DNA of 64,000 nucleotides from Uranotaenia lowii (GCF_029784155.1 NC_073691.1:58328217-58392216); one strand, 5' to 3'; shown: positions 1-10,751, counted from the first letter of the stretch. Translations and numbers: made by a program. Notes: generated from the sequence alone by a model not told the origin.

Positions 1-318
1 TCTAAGTTTGAAGTTTTAACTTAAAGATTTTATTTCTTTCAGTTGAAAACATTTTTCTTTGGTTGAAAGAAAATTTACTTTGTTTCAAAAGACATATGCA
101 ATTGAAAAAATGTCTTTTGTATCAAAGAAATTGTTTAAAATCAAAGTCCAAAATTATTCAGTTCAAAAAATTAATTCTTTCTTTCAAAAATTATTCATTT
201 GAATCAGAACGCGAATTCATTAATTCAAAGAAAACAGGAGTTATATTCCAAAAACTGAGTGTTTTGAGTCAAAGTCAGTTTTGTTTTGTTTCAAAATCCA
301 AGTTTTCTCTGCGTGTGT
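1..318. other. AT-rich leader, no gene
   Basis: AT-rich sequence with many TTCAAA/TTGAAA words just before the octamer microsatellite. No coding or RNA signal is visible. Confidence 0.5.
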
Positions 319-1606
319 GTTTCTGTCTTTCTGTCTCTCTGTCTTTCTGTCTTTCTGTCTTTCTTTCTTTCTGTCTTTCTGTCTTTCTGTCTTTCCGTCT
401 TTCCGTCTTTCTGTCTTTCTGTCTTTCTGTCTTTCTGTCTTTCTGTCTTTCTGTCTTTCTGTCTTTCTGTCTTTCTGTCTTTCTGTCTTTCTGTCTTTCT
501 GTCTTTCTGTCTTTCTGTCTTTCTGTCTTTCTGTCTTTCTGTCTTTCTGTCTTTCTGTCTTTCTGTCTTTCTGTCTTTCTGTCTTTCTGTCTTTCTGTCT
601 TTCTGTCTTTCTGTCTTTCTGTCTTTCTGTCTTTCTGTCTTTCTGTCTTTCTGTCTTTCTGTCTTTCTGTCTTTCTGTCTTTCTGTCTTTCTGTCTTTCT
701 GTCTTTCTGTCTTTCTGTCTTTCTGTCTTTCTGTCTTTCCGTCTTTCTGTCTTTCTGTCTTTCTGTCTTTCTGTCTTTCTGTCTTTCTGTCTTTCTGTCT
801 TTCTGTCTTTCTGTCTTTCTGTCTTTCTGTCTTTCTGTCTTTCTGTCTTTCTGTCTTTCTGTCTTTCTGTCTTTCTGTCTTTCTGTCTTTCTGTCTTTCT
901 GTCTTTCTGTCTTTCTGTCTTTCTGTCTTTCTGTCTTTCTGTCTTTCTGTCTTTCTGTCTTTCTGTCTTTCTGTCTTTCTGTCTTTCTGTCTTTCTGTCT
1001 TTCTGTCTTTCTGTCTTTCTGTCTTTCTGTCTTTCTGTCTTTCTGTCTTTCTGTCTTTCTGTCTTTCTGTCTTTCTGTCTTTCTGTCTTTCTGTCTTTCT
1101 GTCTTTCTGTCTTTCTGTCTTTCTGTCTTTCTGTCTTTCTGTCTTTCTGTCTTTCTGTCTTTCTGTCTTTCTGTCTTTCTGTCTTTCTGTCTTTCTGTCT
1201 TTCTGTCTTTCTGTCTTTCTGTCTTTTTGTCTTTCTGTCTTTCTGTCTGTCTGTCTTTCTGTCTTTCTGTCTTTCTGTCTTTCTGTCTTTCTGTCTTTCT
1301 GTCTTTCTGTCTTTCTGTCTTTCTGTCTTTCTGTCTTTCTGTCTTTCTGTCTTTCTGTCTTTCTGTCTTTCTGTCTTTCTGTCTTTCTGTCTTTCTGTCT
1401 TTCTGTCTTTCTGTCTTTCTGTCTTTCTGTCTTTCTGTCTTTCTGTCTTTCTGTCTTTCTGTCTTTCTGTCTTTCTGTCTTTCTGTCTTTCTGTCTTTCT
1501 GTCTTTCTGTCTTTCTGTCTTTCTGTCTTTCTGTCTTTCTGTCTTTCTGTCTTTCTGTCTTTCTGTCTTTCTGTCTTTCTGTCTTTCTGTCTTTCTGTCT
1601 TTCTGT
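319..1606. repeat. (CTGTCTTT)n octamer microsatellite
   Basis: About 1.29 kb of almost perfect CTGTCTTT units, roughly 160 copies. There are a few point variants: CCGT near 394-405 and 739, a TTTTTGTC variant near 1225, and a GTCTGTCTG slip near 1246-1255. Variants at the left edge (CTGTCTCT, CTTTCTTT) suggest older units there. Because 8 is not a multiple of 3, all frames stay open; the long Leu/Ser/Phe-rich or Lys/Asp/Arg-rich translations are artefacts, not proteins. Confidence 0.97.
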
Positions 1607-3268
1607 TTTTCTATTCTTGGTTTAACAACATTCTCTGTGATTTTAAGTACCACTTTTGCATCCCATTGTCCAAAATTAAGCACTTCTAGCTTGAATGAAA
1701 TTGCGATTACTTTAAGATATTTTTCAATTATCAAACCGGTCGAAAGTGTTACGAAATTTTAACAGCAATTTTCTTGAAACATGCCAAACACTTTATACGA
1801 CCTGATCAATACTGACCAAAATTTTGATTTTTTTCTCAGTTTGGTTTTGACAGTTCTCTTTGGTGTGTTTGGAGACATCTGGTGGCCCAGCCAAAAAACA
1901 TAAATTGGTTCGAAACGATCGTTGGAAATTTTACACAAGTTTCGTGGGCTATCTTGTACGTCTGTTCTCTGGCTGGTTTTACTGGCTTTTCAAAAGATAA
2001 TTTTTAAGAAGGGAAGTAAAACTTTATTGAGCGTTCGAGAGGTTCGAAAAAAACACGCGTAGAGTGTATCCTGTGGAGTGTAGTGCTGCCTCGTTATAAT
2101 CAGAAGCCTTATTTTGGGGAGCAGCGCATAAAATATGCCATAAAGAAGGTGTCGCCCGCGAACATCGGCGAACTTCTAACCCCGACACAGCATAGATCAG
2201 ACGATATGGCCACACAAATCGTTAGGCCTCGTTTGCCGCATAAGCCTAATTCCAAGAGGGGTGTCCAATCCATCCAACCGGATCACTCCTCGGCACAGAA
2301 ATCAGGCTCCATCAAACAAATGGCAAAATAGGAGCTCCTCAACGGGGGCTTTCAGTTCGTTTCGTTCGGATGGCCTCTCAATAATTCAATCATTTGCCAC
2401 TTCTCACTATAACGAGTCCACCACCCCCTGCATTGCCTTCGACCTCCGGCCAGAGTGGACGTTTCGTGGGATGATTCCAAACCTGGATGTGTCCCGCAAA
2501 AGAAGGAGCAGCATAATTTTTGGCTGCTGAGAAATGCAAACGGCGGCGTTGCACTTTGGCGGCCGGCAGTGTCGTGAAATGTCACTGGCTGTTTGTGCCT
2601 GACTGGGTAACACCCCCGTTAAATCCCATTTTGATGTCGGTGATGCTGCTTTTTGGTTCTAGCCGTTAAGTGCGGGAATATTCCAACGAGACCCAACTCG
2701 ATACGGCGCGCGGTTTTAGGTCATCCGGCTGGGAATGTTTGGCCAGGTAAATAGAAGCCTGTTAGGGACTCATCTCGGAATGATGATACAACTATGGTCC
2801 TAATTGGGACATCTTAACAATTTTGTCGTTACGTAGCGGAATTTGAATTTTTCTCGTTAATTTTTAACCGAGGCACAGGATTGATAAATGGTTTCTGATG
2901 AGCCCAAACTAGAAATCTATTACCGAGTTTAATGTTGCAGCCGTTTTCAGTTTGGATTCGAACAACATCGAGTACTGAATTGCTAGGGCTACCAGATTTG
3001 TGTTTTTTTTTTTTTTTGACACTTTTTCAACTGCCTGAGATCTTGCCAATAGCATTGATTCCTTCATTTGCGCTACGTAATACGTTCCCTGTCCAGGTAT
3101 ATTAGAAATATAAATTTCAATTGCTTATGCGATTTTGAAATATTGAGGAAGACAACCGAACAGAGAAATTTTGAAATGTGACGTACTCTATGTCGAGAAC
3201 CAGTGAGAAAATATCAAAAAGTGATAGTTTGAGTTATTTAAAGTACCTTGTTTGGTTTTTTTTATTAA
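1607..3268. other. Unassigned sequence between microsatellite and Penelope composite
   Basis: Mostly single-copy-looking sequence. The part from about 2000 to 2760 is richer in GC than its surroundings, but its ORFs are short, overlap on both strands and match no family I recognise. A run of 16 T lies near 3004-3019. No tRNA, SINE or transposon end was identified. Confidence 0.4.
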
Positions 3269-3283
3269 TATCGTAGTAACTTT
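3269..3283 (+). repeat. Left 15-bp direct repeat (putative target-site duplication)
   Basis: TATCGTAGTAACTTT occurs here and again at 9981-9995, exactly bounding the Penelope-derived composite. Penelope-like elements make target duplications of variable length, so this pair most simply marks one insertion event. Confidence 0.75.
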
Positions 3284-3535
3284 GATATTGATTTGCGACT
3301 GGATGATTTTTATTTTGAATTTTTGATGGTTTACGGCTTAGTCAGTCATATTTTGTAAATCAAAACGAATGATTTTTACTACTGTCCAGACGTTTCGGCT
3401 ATTTTTTGTAGCCTTCTTCAGTGGAAAACTGTAAATTTATTGTAATGATGTAACATTGTCTTTTTTTAGTTTTACATATTGAGGTTTTCTACTCACTAAT
3501 TGTCAGGTTCGTTTTTCGTCTAGTGACTATTTTTG
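3284..3535. mobile_element. Penelope-like element terminal (pLTR-like) sequence
   Basis: Sequence between the left direct repeat and the start of the large palindrome. It contains the pair GACGTTTCGGCT and TAGCCTTCTTCAG typical of Penelope-type terminal repeats, reading as a hammerhead-like core on the minus strand. It has no ORF. I assign it as the left terminus of the composite ending at 9980. The assignment rests on the hammerhead-like core and on the Penelope endonuclease fragment in the same unit. Confidence 0.6.
3383..3424 (-). ncRNA. Hammerhead-ribozyme-like motif
   Basis: On the minus strand the order is CCA, CTGAAGA, an A, stem GGCTA / TAGCC closed by a loop, GAAAC, GTC, TGG. This fits the hammerhead core CUGANGA - stem II - GAAA - (N)UH, with a 3-bp stem I (CCA/TGG). 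Stem III would be minimal; ACGT is self-complementary, so a dimeric ribozyme pairing stem III between two RNAs is possible. Hammerheads in the terminal repeats of Penelope-like elements are established knowledge. Activity here is untested. Confidence 0.55.
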
Positions 3536-6263
3536 TAGGGTAGGTGTACCCTCCTCCGTCGTATCCCTCTGATTCGTCGCAATTCAAGAATGCATGTTTT
3601 AGAGCCGAAAAATCACTTTCCACTTTAATTTGCTACTTCACATGATAAACTTAAGCTTGTGAATTTATTTTCTATCACAAAATTGTCACTTTTAAAACTA
3701 TTTCTTAATTTATTTGATATTGAAATCGCGAAGTGAATTGAATTATTGATGCACTCCGCCATATTGTAAAACGAACTTAGTGATCCCCCCAACGTGTTTC
3801 TTTATTTTATCGCTTCTTGTCAATGCATATAACGATCAAAATTATAAAATTCGACAGAAAAGTGTTGAAATAAAATTAAAAAAATGATTTCAAACTAAGC
3901 TGATCTATACAAATTTGTCAATATTCGATTGAAATCGAATCGCTCGGGCCCCATAATTCGTCGTAATTTTGCGACAGGAATAGGAAACCGTTTTGCAAGA
4001 ATTGGAATTAGACCGGTTCATTTTTACTATTTTTTGCTGAACACAGTCGGACTCATAGAGAATGAACATAATAATGGATTTCCAAGTAATGACAACACAA
4101 TACAGTAATTTTGTTTATTTTTAAGCTAGGAACTTGATGCGCTGGGAGATAAGTGCAAAAAGTCTATTTATATTGATAAATTACTTGAATGTATTCAGCA
4201 TTGCTTATAATGCATGGTTTCAAATGAACAAAGAATTGATGGATTTTTTAGCTTAGTGGTTGGTGTTTTACAAATTATTTACTAACAGTATCGTGCATAA
4301 TTTAATAAACGTTTGAGTGCACGCAAGAATATCTCCAACTTTACACATTTCTAACGTTCAACTCCAATGAAATTGTTTCTTCAAAATTATTTCATATTTT
4401 AATATTTGATTATTTTTGGTTCTTTTATCTGATGACACTAAACCTTTCTCAAGTGTTTGAAACTTGAGATACATCAATTATTTGAGAATTAGACTTTTTA
4501 AGCTTCTTGCATTCAAACTGCAATATCGCACATACGACCAAACGCTTTGCTCTACAGAATGGTCACTGAGAGATCCTTGAAAACTAAAACTAAAACTTCT
4601 CCAGTTTTCAGAAATTCTCTAAATGGGGATCAACTCGAGGAAAAAATTTCAATTCCTGGACCGAAAACCTCGATTTTTATTGAATCTTTACGATGCATGG
4701 AAAAACGATGAAAAAAATTCCCGTTGAAGATCAAAATGACAAGAGAATTTGGATGAATGAATCATTTAAACTTTGAAATAAGAGTTCATGAGTCTCTGGT
4801 TTGGATCTCAATACAAGTTTGGATAAAAAATCGGTAGATATGATTTTTTGTACATATAGTCGTTCAAAATTCAACAAAATCAAACCCGCTTATATTCTGA
4901 TTTCTACCATATAAATTTTAATACTTGACTCATGTTTGATGCATTTTTATAAATTCTCAGTGAATTTTCAACAAAAGATGTTTTGTCGTTTTTGACATAT
5001 TACAATTTGAATGAAAAAAGTCGAAAAGTTTAATTTCAGTTGGATTACTCTACGTCATTTCGCAAAAATTTGAACCCAAACAACGAAATGTTGAAATAAC
5101 GAAGCGTCAATTTCCGAAAAAAAAACATTTTTGCAAAAACTTTTATCGCTCGCAAAAAAACTTGAATAGATGAGCTGAATCAGTCTAATGCGCATTACAC
5201 CCATCAACGTGGCGTTTCTTTGTGTCGATATCCTTCGCCAGGGTTCCCACATGCATAAGAATACACATGTTGACAAAACGCAAGTGTGATTCTGCCTCTC
5301 CTTAAATGTCTTACTATTCAGTCTCATTGCGTAGAAAAACATATAGTACTAATAAAAATGTTGATGTTCTTTAAATATATGCAATTACTTTGTAAATTTG
5401 TGCCATGTAATTCATGAAAAATGTCTGTTTGAATGTTATAAAATCTTATTTTACGGACAATTCCTCGATCATGGCAGCCCAGTCCGTTGGAGAGTGTGTT
5501 GGTACAAAATACATTTGCAGGGTGGATTCAATTTGCGAGGTCTAATATTGTGCTGCCTGCAATTGCCTAGGCCAAGCAATGGTACCTAGATACAAAAACG
5601 CTACCTTGGGATTTCTTGGCAAGTCTATTTTATTGCGACTCAGATCTCATTCGAACTTTGCAGTTATCCTACGCGGTTGATCCGTGCGAAGTAAATAATC
5701 GCATTTGTATGAACCGCAACCGCAAAATTTCAAATCTATCACTCATGAGGGAGGAATAGTTCGAGACAATTTCGGCAGAATTGAATAGAAGGTATAATAC
5801 ATAGCTGCCTGCAGATGCATTAGCTAAACAATGGTAGACCTGTTTAGAATAAAGCTATCCTAGTTTCATAGCTTATTGCGACTGGTTACTCGAGAGAACT
5901 TCTGCTGTTATCCTGCGCGGTTGATCCGTTCGATGTAAGCTGATGCTAATTGCATGAACCGCAACCGCAATATTTTAAATGTATTTCAGAAGAGGGTGGA
6001 ATAAATTGAGACAATTCCGGTCTCCTTGTACGACGGAATTAGGAACCTGGTACGACAATGGAGGAACTTGAATGAGAAAAATAAATCATAAATTGACTCA
6101 AAAATACGTAATGGATTGATCTTTTTCCTACATAGTTTCATAAAACAGTATTCGAAATAAAGTTCAATGAATAAATATCAGTTTCAAATCAAAATGCAAG
6201 GCAATTCTATTGAATTAATGAAAAAAGCTTCCTTAAGCCGTTGTCTTAGGTACACTTACCCTA
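3536..6263 (+). repeat. Left arm of a 2.73-kb palindrome
   Basis: This arm is the reverse complement of 6330-9056 with only scattered single-base differences seen by eye (for example near 3844, 4632, 4838, 4920 and 4978) and about one single-base indel. The arm is AT-rich and has no recognisable gene. The short ORFs around 5055-5342 and 5398-5589 recur as identical mirror copies in the other arm, as expected from the palindrome. It begins at TAGGGTAGGTGTACC and ends at TACACTTACCCTA. Confidence 0.95.
5549..6010. repeat. Two diverged ~250-bp tandem units inside the palindrome arm
   Basis: Two successive units share GCTGCCTGC (5552 and 5804), CAATGGTA, TATTGCGACT, GTTATCCT-CGCGGTTGATCCG, GAACCGCAACCGCAA and a GAGACAATT tail. 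The period is about 244-252 bp and the units are clearly diverged. They appear mirrored at about 6582-7044 in the right arm. They look like an old satellite-like duplication that pre-dates formation of the palindrome. Confidence 0.75.
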
Positions 6264-6329
6264 CCTAATTTTACAAACTTTAACATATTTTTTAAAGTTC
6301 CACTACAGTAAATTCAGCCAACAATTACC
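6264..6329 (+). repeat. 66-bp palindrome loop (module C, copy 1)
   Basis: The spacer between the two arms begins CTAATTTTACAAACTTTAAC and ends CAGCCAACAATTACC. The same module recurs in the same orientation at 9919-9980, directly before the right direct repeat. So the loop is a reused module of the composite rather than a random spacer. Confidence 0.9.
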
Positions 6330-9056
6330 TAGGGTAAGTGTACCTAAGACAACGGCTTAAGGAAGCTTTTTTCATTAATTCAATAGAATTGCCTTGCATT
6401 TTGATTTGAAACTGATATTTATTCATTGAACTTTATTTCGAATACTGTTTTATGAAACTATGTAGGAAAAAGATCAATCCATTACGTATTTTTGAGTCAA
6501 TTTATGATTTATTTTTCTCATTCAAGTTCCTCCATTGTCGTACCAGGTTCCTAATTCCGTCGTACAAGGAGACCGGAATTGTCTCAATTTATTCCACCCT
6601 CTTCTGAAATACATTTAAAATATTGCGGTTGCGGTTCATGCAATTAGCATCAGCTTACATCGAACGGATCAACCGCGCAGGATAACAGCAGAAGTTCTCT
6701 CGAGTAACCAGTCGCAATAAGCTATGAAACTAGGATAGCTTTATTCTAAACAGGTCTACCATTGTTTAGCTAATGCATCTGCAGGCAGCTATGTATTATA
6801 CCTTCTATTCAATTCTGCCGAAATTGTCTCGAACTATTCCTCCCTCATGAGTGATAGATTTGAAATTTTGCGGTTGCGGTTCATACAAATGCGATTATTT
6901 ACTTCGCACGGATCAACCGCGTAGGATAACTGCAAAGTTCGAATGAGATCTGAGTCGCAATAAAATAGACTTGCCAAGAAATCCCAAGGTAGCGTTTTTG
7001 TATCTAGGTACCATTGCTTGGCCTAGGCAATTGCAGGCAGCACAATATTAGACCTCGCAAATTGAATCCACCCTGCAAATGTATTTTGTACCAACACACT
7101 CTCCAACGGACTGGGCTGCCATGATCGAGGAATTGTCCGTAAAATAAGATTTTATAACATTCAAACAGACATTTTTCATGAATTACATGGCACAAATTTA
7201 CAAAGTAATTGCATATATTTAAAGAACATCAACATTTTTATTAGTACTATATGTTTTTCTACGCAATGAGACTGAATAGTAAGACATTTAAGGAGAGGCA
7301 GAATCACACTTGCGTTTTGTCAACATGTGTATTCTTATGCATGTGGGAACCCTGGCGAAGGATATCGACACAAAGAAACGCCACGTTGATGGGTGTAATG
7401 CGCATTAGACTGATTCAGCTCATCTATTCAAGTTTTTTTGCGAGCGATAAAAGTTTTTGCAAAAATGTTTTTTTTCGGAAATTGACGCTTCGTTATTTCA
7501 ACATTTCGTTGTTTGGGTTCAAATTTTTGCGAAATGACGTAGAGTAATCCAACTGAAATTAAACTTTTCGACTTTTTTCATTCAAATTGTAATATGTCAA
7601 AAACGACAAAACATCATTTGTTGAAAATTCACTGAGAATTTATAAAAATGCATCAAACATGAGTCAAGTATCGAAATTTATATGGTAGAAATCAGAATAT
7701 AAGCGGGTTTGATTTTGTTGAATTTTGAACGACTATATGTACAAAAAATCATATTTACCGATTTTTTATCCAAACTTGTATTGAGATCCAAACCAGAGAC
7801 TCATGAACTCTTATTTCAAAGTTTAAATGATTCATTCATCCAAATTCTCTTGTCATTTTGATCTTCAACGGGAATTTTTTTCATCGTTTTTCCATGCATC
7901 GTAAAGATTCAATAAAAATCGAGGTTTTCGGTCCAGGAATTGAAATTTTTTCCTCGAGTTAATCCCCATTTAGAGAATTTCTGAAAACTGGAGAAGTTTT
8001 AGTTTTAGTTTTCAAGGATCTCTCAGTGACCATTCTGTAGAGCAAAGCGTTTGGTCGTATGTGCGATATTGCAGTTTGAATGCAAGAAGCTTAAAAAGTC
8101 TAATTCTCAAATAATTGATGTATCTCAAGTTTCAAACACTTGAGAAAGGTTTAGTGTCATCAGATAAAAGAACCAAAAATAATCAAATATTAAAATATGA
8201 AATAATTTTGAAGAAACAATTTCATTGGAGTTGAACGTTAGAAATGTGTAAAGTTGGAGATATTCTTGCGTGCACTCAAACGTTTATTAAATTATGCACG
8301 ATACTGTTAGTAAATAATTTGTAAAACACCAACCACTAAGCTAAAAAATCCATCAATTCTTTGTTCATTTGAAACCATGCATTATAAGCAATGCTGAATA
8401 CATTCAAGTAATTTATCAATATAAATAGACTTTTTGCACTTATCTCCCAGCGCATCAAGTTCCTAGCTTAAAAATAAACAAAATTACTGTATTGTGTTGT
8501 CATTACTTGGAAATCCATTATTATGTTCATTCTCTATGAGTCCGACTGTGTTCAGCAAAAAATAGTAAAAATGAACCGGTCTAATTCCAATTCTTGCAAA
8601 ACGGTTTCCTATTCCTGTCGCAAAATTACGACGAATTATGGGGCCCGAGCGATTCGATTTCAATCGAATATTGACAAATTTGTATAGATCAGCTTAGTTT
8701 GAAATCATTTTTTTAATTTTATTTCAACACTTTTCTGTCGAATTTTATCATTTTGATCGTTATATGCATTGACAAGAAGCGATAAAATAAAGAAACACGT
8801 TGGGGGGATCACTAAGTTCGTTTTACAATATGGCGGAGTGCATCAATAATTCAATTCACTTCGCGATTTCAATATCAAATAAATTAAGAAATAGTTTTAA
8901 AAGTGACAATTTTGTGATAGAAAATAAATTCACAAGCTTAAGTTTATCATGTGAAGTAGCAAATTAAAGTGGAAAGTGATTTTTCGGCTCTAAAACATGC
9001 ATTCTTGAATTGCGACGAATCAGAGGGATACGACGGAGGAGGGTACACCTACCCTA
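6330..9056 (-). repeat. Right arm of the 2.73-kb palindrome
   Basis: Reverse complement of 3536-6263, more than 99% identical by eye. The terminal bases TACACCTACCCTA mirror the start of the left arm. It runs without a gap into the second, smaller inverted repeat, sharing two bases at 9055-9056. Confidence 0.95.
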
Positions 9057-9176
9057 TATCCTATTATTTTTCGACTCACTGCTTCATAAAACACACTGCG
9101 GCGCTTCACCATTCGACAGAACTATGCGGCAGCGCTTTGTTTGATGGAGATTTGAAGTTTCTGTATTGGTGTTATG
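9055..9176 (+). repeat. Left arm of a perfect 122-bp inverted repeat
   Basis: This is the exact reverse complement of 9797-9918, with no mismatch found over 122 bases. It encloses the Penelope endonuclease fragment. The arm includes the first bases of the ORF start codon context (ATG at 9174). Confidence 0.95.
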
Positions 9177-9698
9177 AACGATCATAACACATCACAACAA
9201 ATCCGCTACTTTCCACTCACATTCATCCCGAACCTGTCCAACCACATCACCAAACTCCTTAAAACCGACTATGGTGATATCCGGATTGCCAATAACATCC
9301 CAAAACCGCTTGGAATGTTATTTCCTAGGGCTAAAGATGCCATTTCACCAGCAGAAATTCCAAACATCGTTTACAGTATCCCGTGCAAGAACTGCCCAAA
9401 ACAATATATTGGTATGAGTCGCAACAATCTAAAAACACGACTCGTTGGACACAAATCTAACATTACCAAATATGAGCAGCTGACTTCCAAAGGATTCACG
9501 CAAACAGACCCAGAGATGGTGAACATAAGAGAAAACTGTACCGCTCTTCTAGCTCACATCATAGACAAAACTCACATGATGGACCTGGAGAAAGCCCATG
9601 TCATTGATAAAACACGAAGACTAAGCTCTCTCCCGATCCTTGAGATGTGCCATATATACACAAAAAAAACAACACTCTCAATTTCAGAACTGATGTAA
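9174..9698 (+). CDS. Penelope-like element, C-terminal GIY-YIG endonuclease fragment
   Basis: A 174-residue open frame, much shorter than a complete Penelope protein because the reverse transcriptase is absent. It matches the C-terminal nuclease of Penelope-like elements: VYSIPC at residues 66-71 with C71/C74, YIG at 78-80, R89 in LKTRL, H93 in GHK, and E157 in ILEMCH as the likely metal-binding acid. Residues 10-60 (YFPLTFIPNLS ... PRAKDA) look like the linker before the nuclease. In the family this domain nicks the target DNA for target-primed reverse transcription. The ATG lies inside the left 122-bp arm, so it may be incidental and the frame is best read as a fragment. No stop interrupts the domain, so it is either young or preserved by chance. 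Confidence 0.8.
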   Translation: MNDHNTSQQIRYFPLTFIPNLSNHITKLLKTDYGDIRIANNIPKPLGMLFPRAKDAISPAEIPNIVYSIPCKNCPKQYIGMSRNNLKTRLVGHKSNITKYEQLTSKGFTQTDPEMVNIRENCTALLAHIIDKTHMMDLEKAHVIDKTRRLSSLPILEMCHIYTKKTTLSISELM

Positions 9699-9796
9699 AA
9701 AATCTCAGTTCAACTTACGCAAACATATTACAATGTACCACGAACACAAGAAAAACACGACACAATGTTAGTGTTACAACCAGAACCAATCACAAA
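9699..9796 (+). other. 3' part of the Penelope fragment
   Basis: AC-rich sequence between the endonuclease stop codon and the right 122-bp arm (many ACACAA/AACAC words). Probably the element's 3' untranslated part; nothing else is visible. Confidence 0.4.
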
Positions 9797-9918
9797 CATA
9801 ACACCAATACAGAAACTTCAAATCTCCATCAAACAAAGCGCTGCCGCATAGTTCTGTCGAATGGTGAAGCGCCGCAGTGTGTTTTATGAAGCAGTGAGTC
9901 GAAAAATAATAGGATATA
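9797..9918 (-). repeat. Right arm of the perfect 122-bp inverted repeat
   Basis: Exact reverse complement of 9055-9176. It ends at ATATA/CC, where the sequence passes into the second copy of module C. The big palindrome's left arm passes into the first copy of module C at a similar ACC/TAATTTTAC junction. Confidence 0.95.
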
Positions 9919-9980
9919 CCTAATTTTACAAACTTTAACATATTTTTTAAAGTTCCACTACAGTAAATTCAGCCAACAAT
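9919..9980 (+). repeat. Module C, copy 2 (right end of the composite)
   Basis: Same sequence and orientation as the palindrome loop at 6264-6329, identical for about 60 bases. It ends immediately at the right 15-bp direct repeat, so it is the terminal sequence of the insertion. Confidence 0.9.
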
Positions 9981-9995
9981 TATCGTAGTAACTTT
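9981..9995 (+). repeat. Right 15-bp direct repeat (putative target-site duplication)
   Basis: Identical to 3269-3283. Together they define an insertion from 3284 to 9980. Confidence 0.75.
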
Positions 9996-10149
9996 CTAAA
10001 TATTTTGTATACCTCTGGCTGGAAGCGTAAAACTAGAAATCTCGTGTTAAGTCCCTAATTTTTGTCTGACGAAAATTCAAGAAAAAAATTCTTCCAACAT
10101 GACAAAACCTGATCTGAAATCGAATATCCAAAAAGGTTTCCCTTTTCTT

Positions 10150-10430
10150 TCCCAATATACCTTCTGAAAGTGGTCACCCTTGAAGGTCTTGAACAGCGTC
10201 AGTTGAGTACGAGGATCCCGGCATATATCTGTAGGATGTTGGAGTGCTACTTCCGTAACCGCCAGTATACGACCAGTGAGGGACTGGAAACTGTGAGTGT
10301 CTCGGCAGGGGTTCCACAAGGATCGATACTTGGCCCGGTAATGTGAAACGTCGCATCGTCTACGACAAACTACTACGGCTGCGTCTCCTCACGGGAGTAA
10401 GACAAGTGAGATTCGTCGATGACGCACAGT
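10150..10430 (+). pseudogene. R1-clade LINE, reverse transcriptase piece A
   Basis: Decayed reverse transcriptase. The frame reads IPAYICRMLECYF ... VSAGVPQGSILGPV (GVPQGSILGP around 10306-10337), then after a frame change LLRLRLLTGVRQVRFVDDA (catalytic FVDD at 10412-10423). Family knowledge: VPQGSILGP and F/Y-x-DD are the finger/palm motifs of R1-type LINEs. An in-frame stop and a frameshift lie just after GPV, so it is dead. It stops abruptly after the DD box, and the expected continuation is found at 12310, implying a 1.9-kb insertion between. Confidence 0.75.
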
Positions 10431-10751
10431 GGGCCAGGAACCACACTTTTGCGGTCAAAATTGACTGCAGGCCAGAGACTTCGTTGTAGCTCATCGGTGT
10501 CTTCGACAAAGTTACTCGACTATATTTGCGCTATCTATTGATGGATTTGAAATAGTTCTATTTTTCTCGTCATGACGTGGTTATCCTGGCATAAGGCCCC
10601 TCAACAAAGCTACTCGCCATAGTAGCGATCGGACGAGTGCAAAGTGGTTTAAAGCTCGAAAAACGTGATCATGGGCTTTTTGATGCCTTAGATGTCAAAA
10701 TAGCTTAATGACATGTTCTACAATGTTTCATTATTTTAAATTGCGCATATT

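Noticed and set aside
241..1762. Several 470-520 residue frames on both strands (FLSFCLSV or RKTERQKD repeats)
   Set aside because: They are translations of the CTGTCTTT microsatellite, open in all frames because the unit lacks stops. No gene context.
2885..2930. Hammerhead from CTGATGAG followed by GAAATC
   Set aside because: No complementary stem II between the two core parts.
5055..5342. Paired identical ORFs in the palindrome arms (95-98 residues, and 63 residues at 5398 and 7004) as duplicated genes
   Set aside because: They mirror each other only because the arms are near-identical; no domain, signal or codon bias supports them.
3536..9056. Whole palindrome as an assembly artefact
   Set aside because: Arms differ at several positions and the loop module recurs at the far end beside a matching 15-bp direct repeat. 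Not excluded without reads, but a biological origin fits better.
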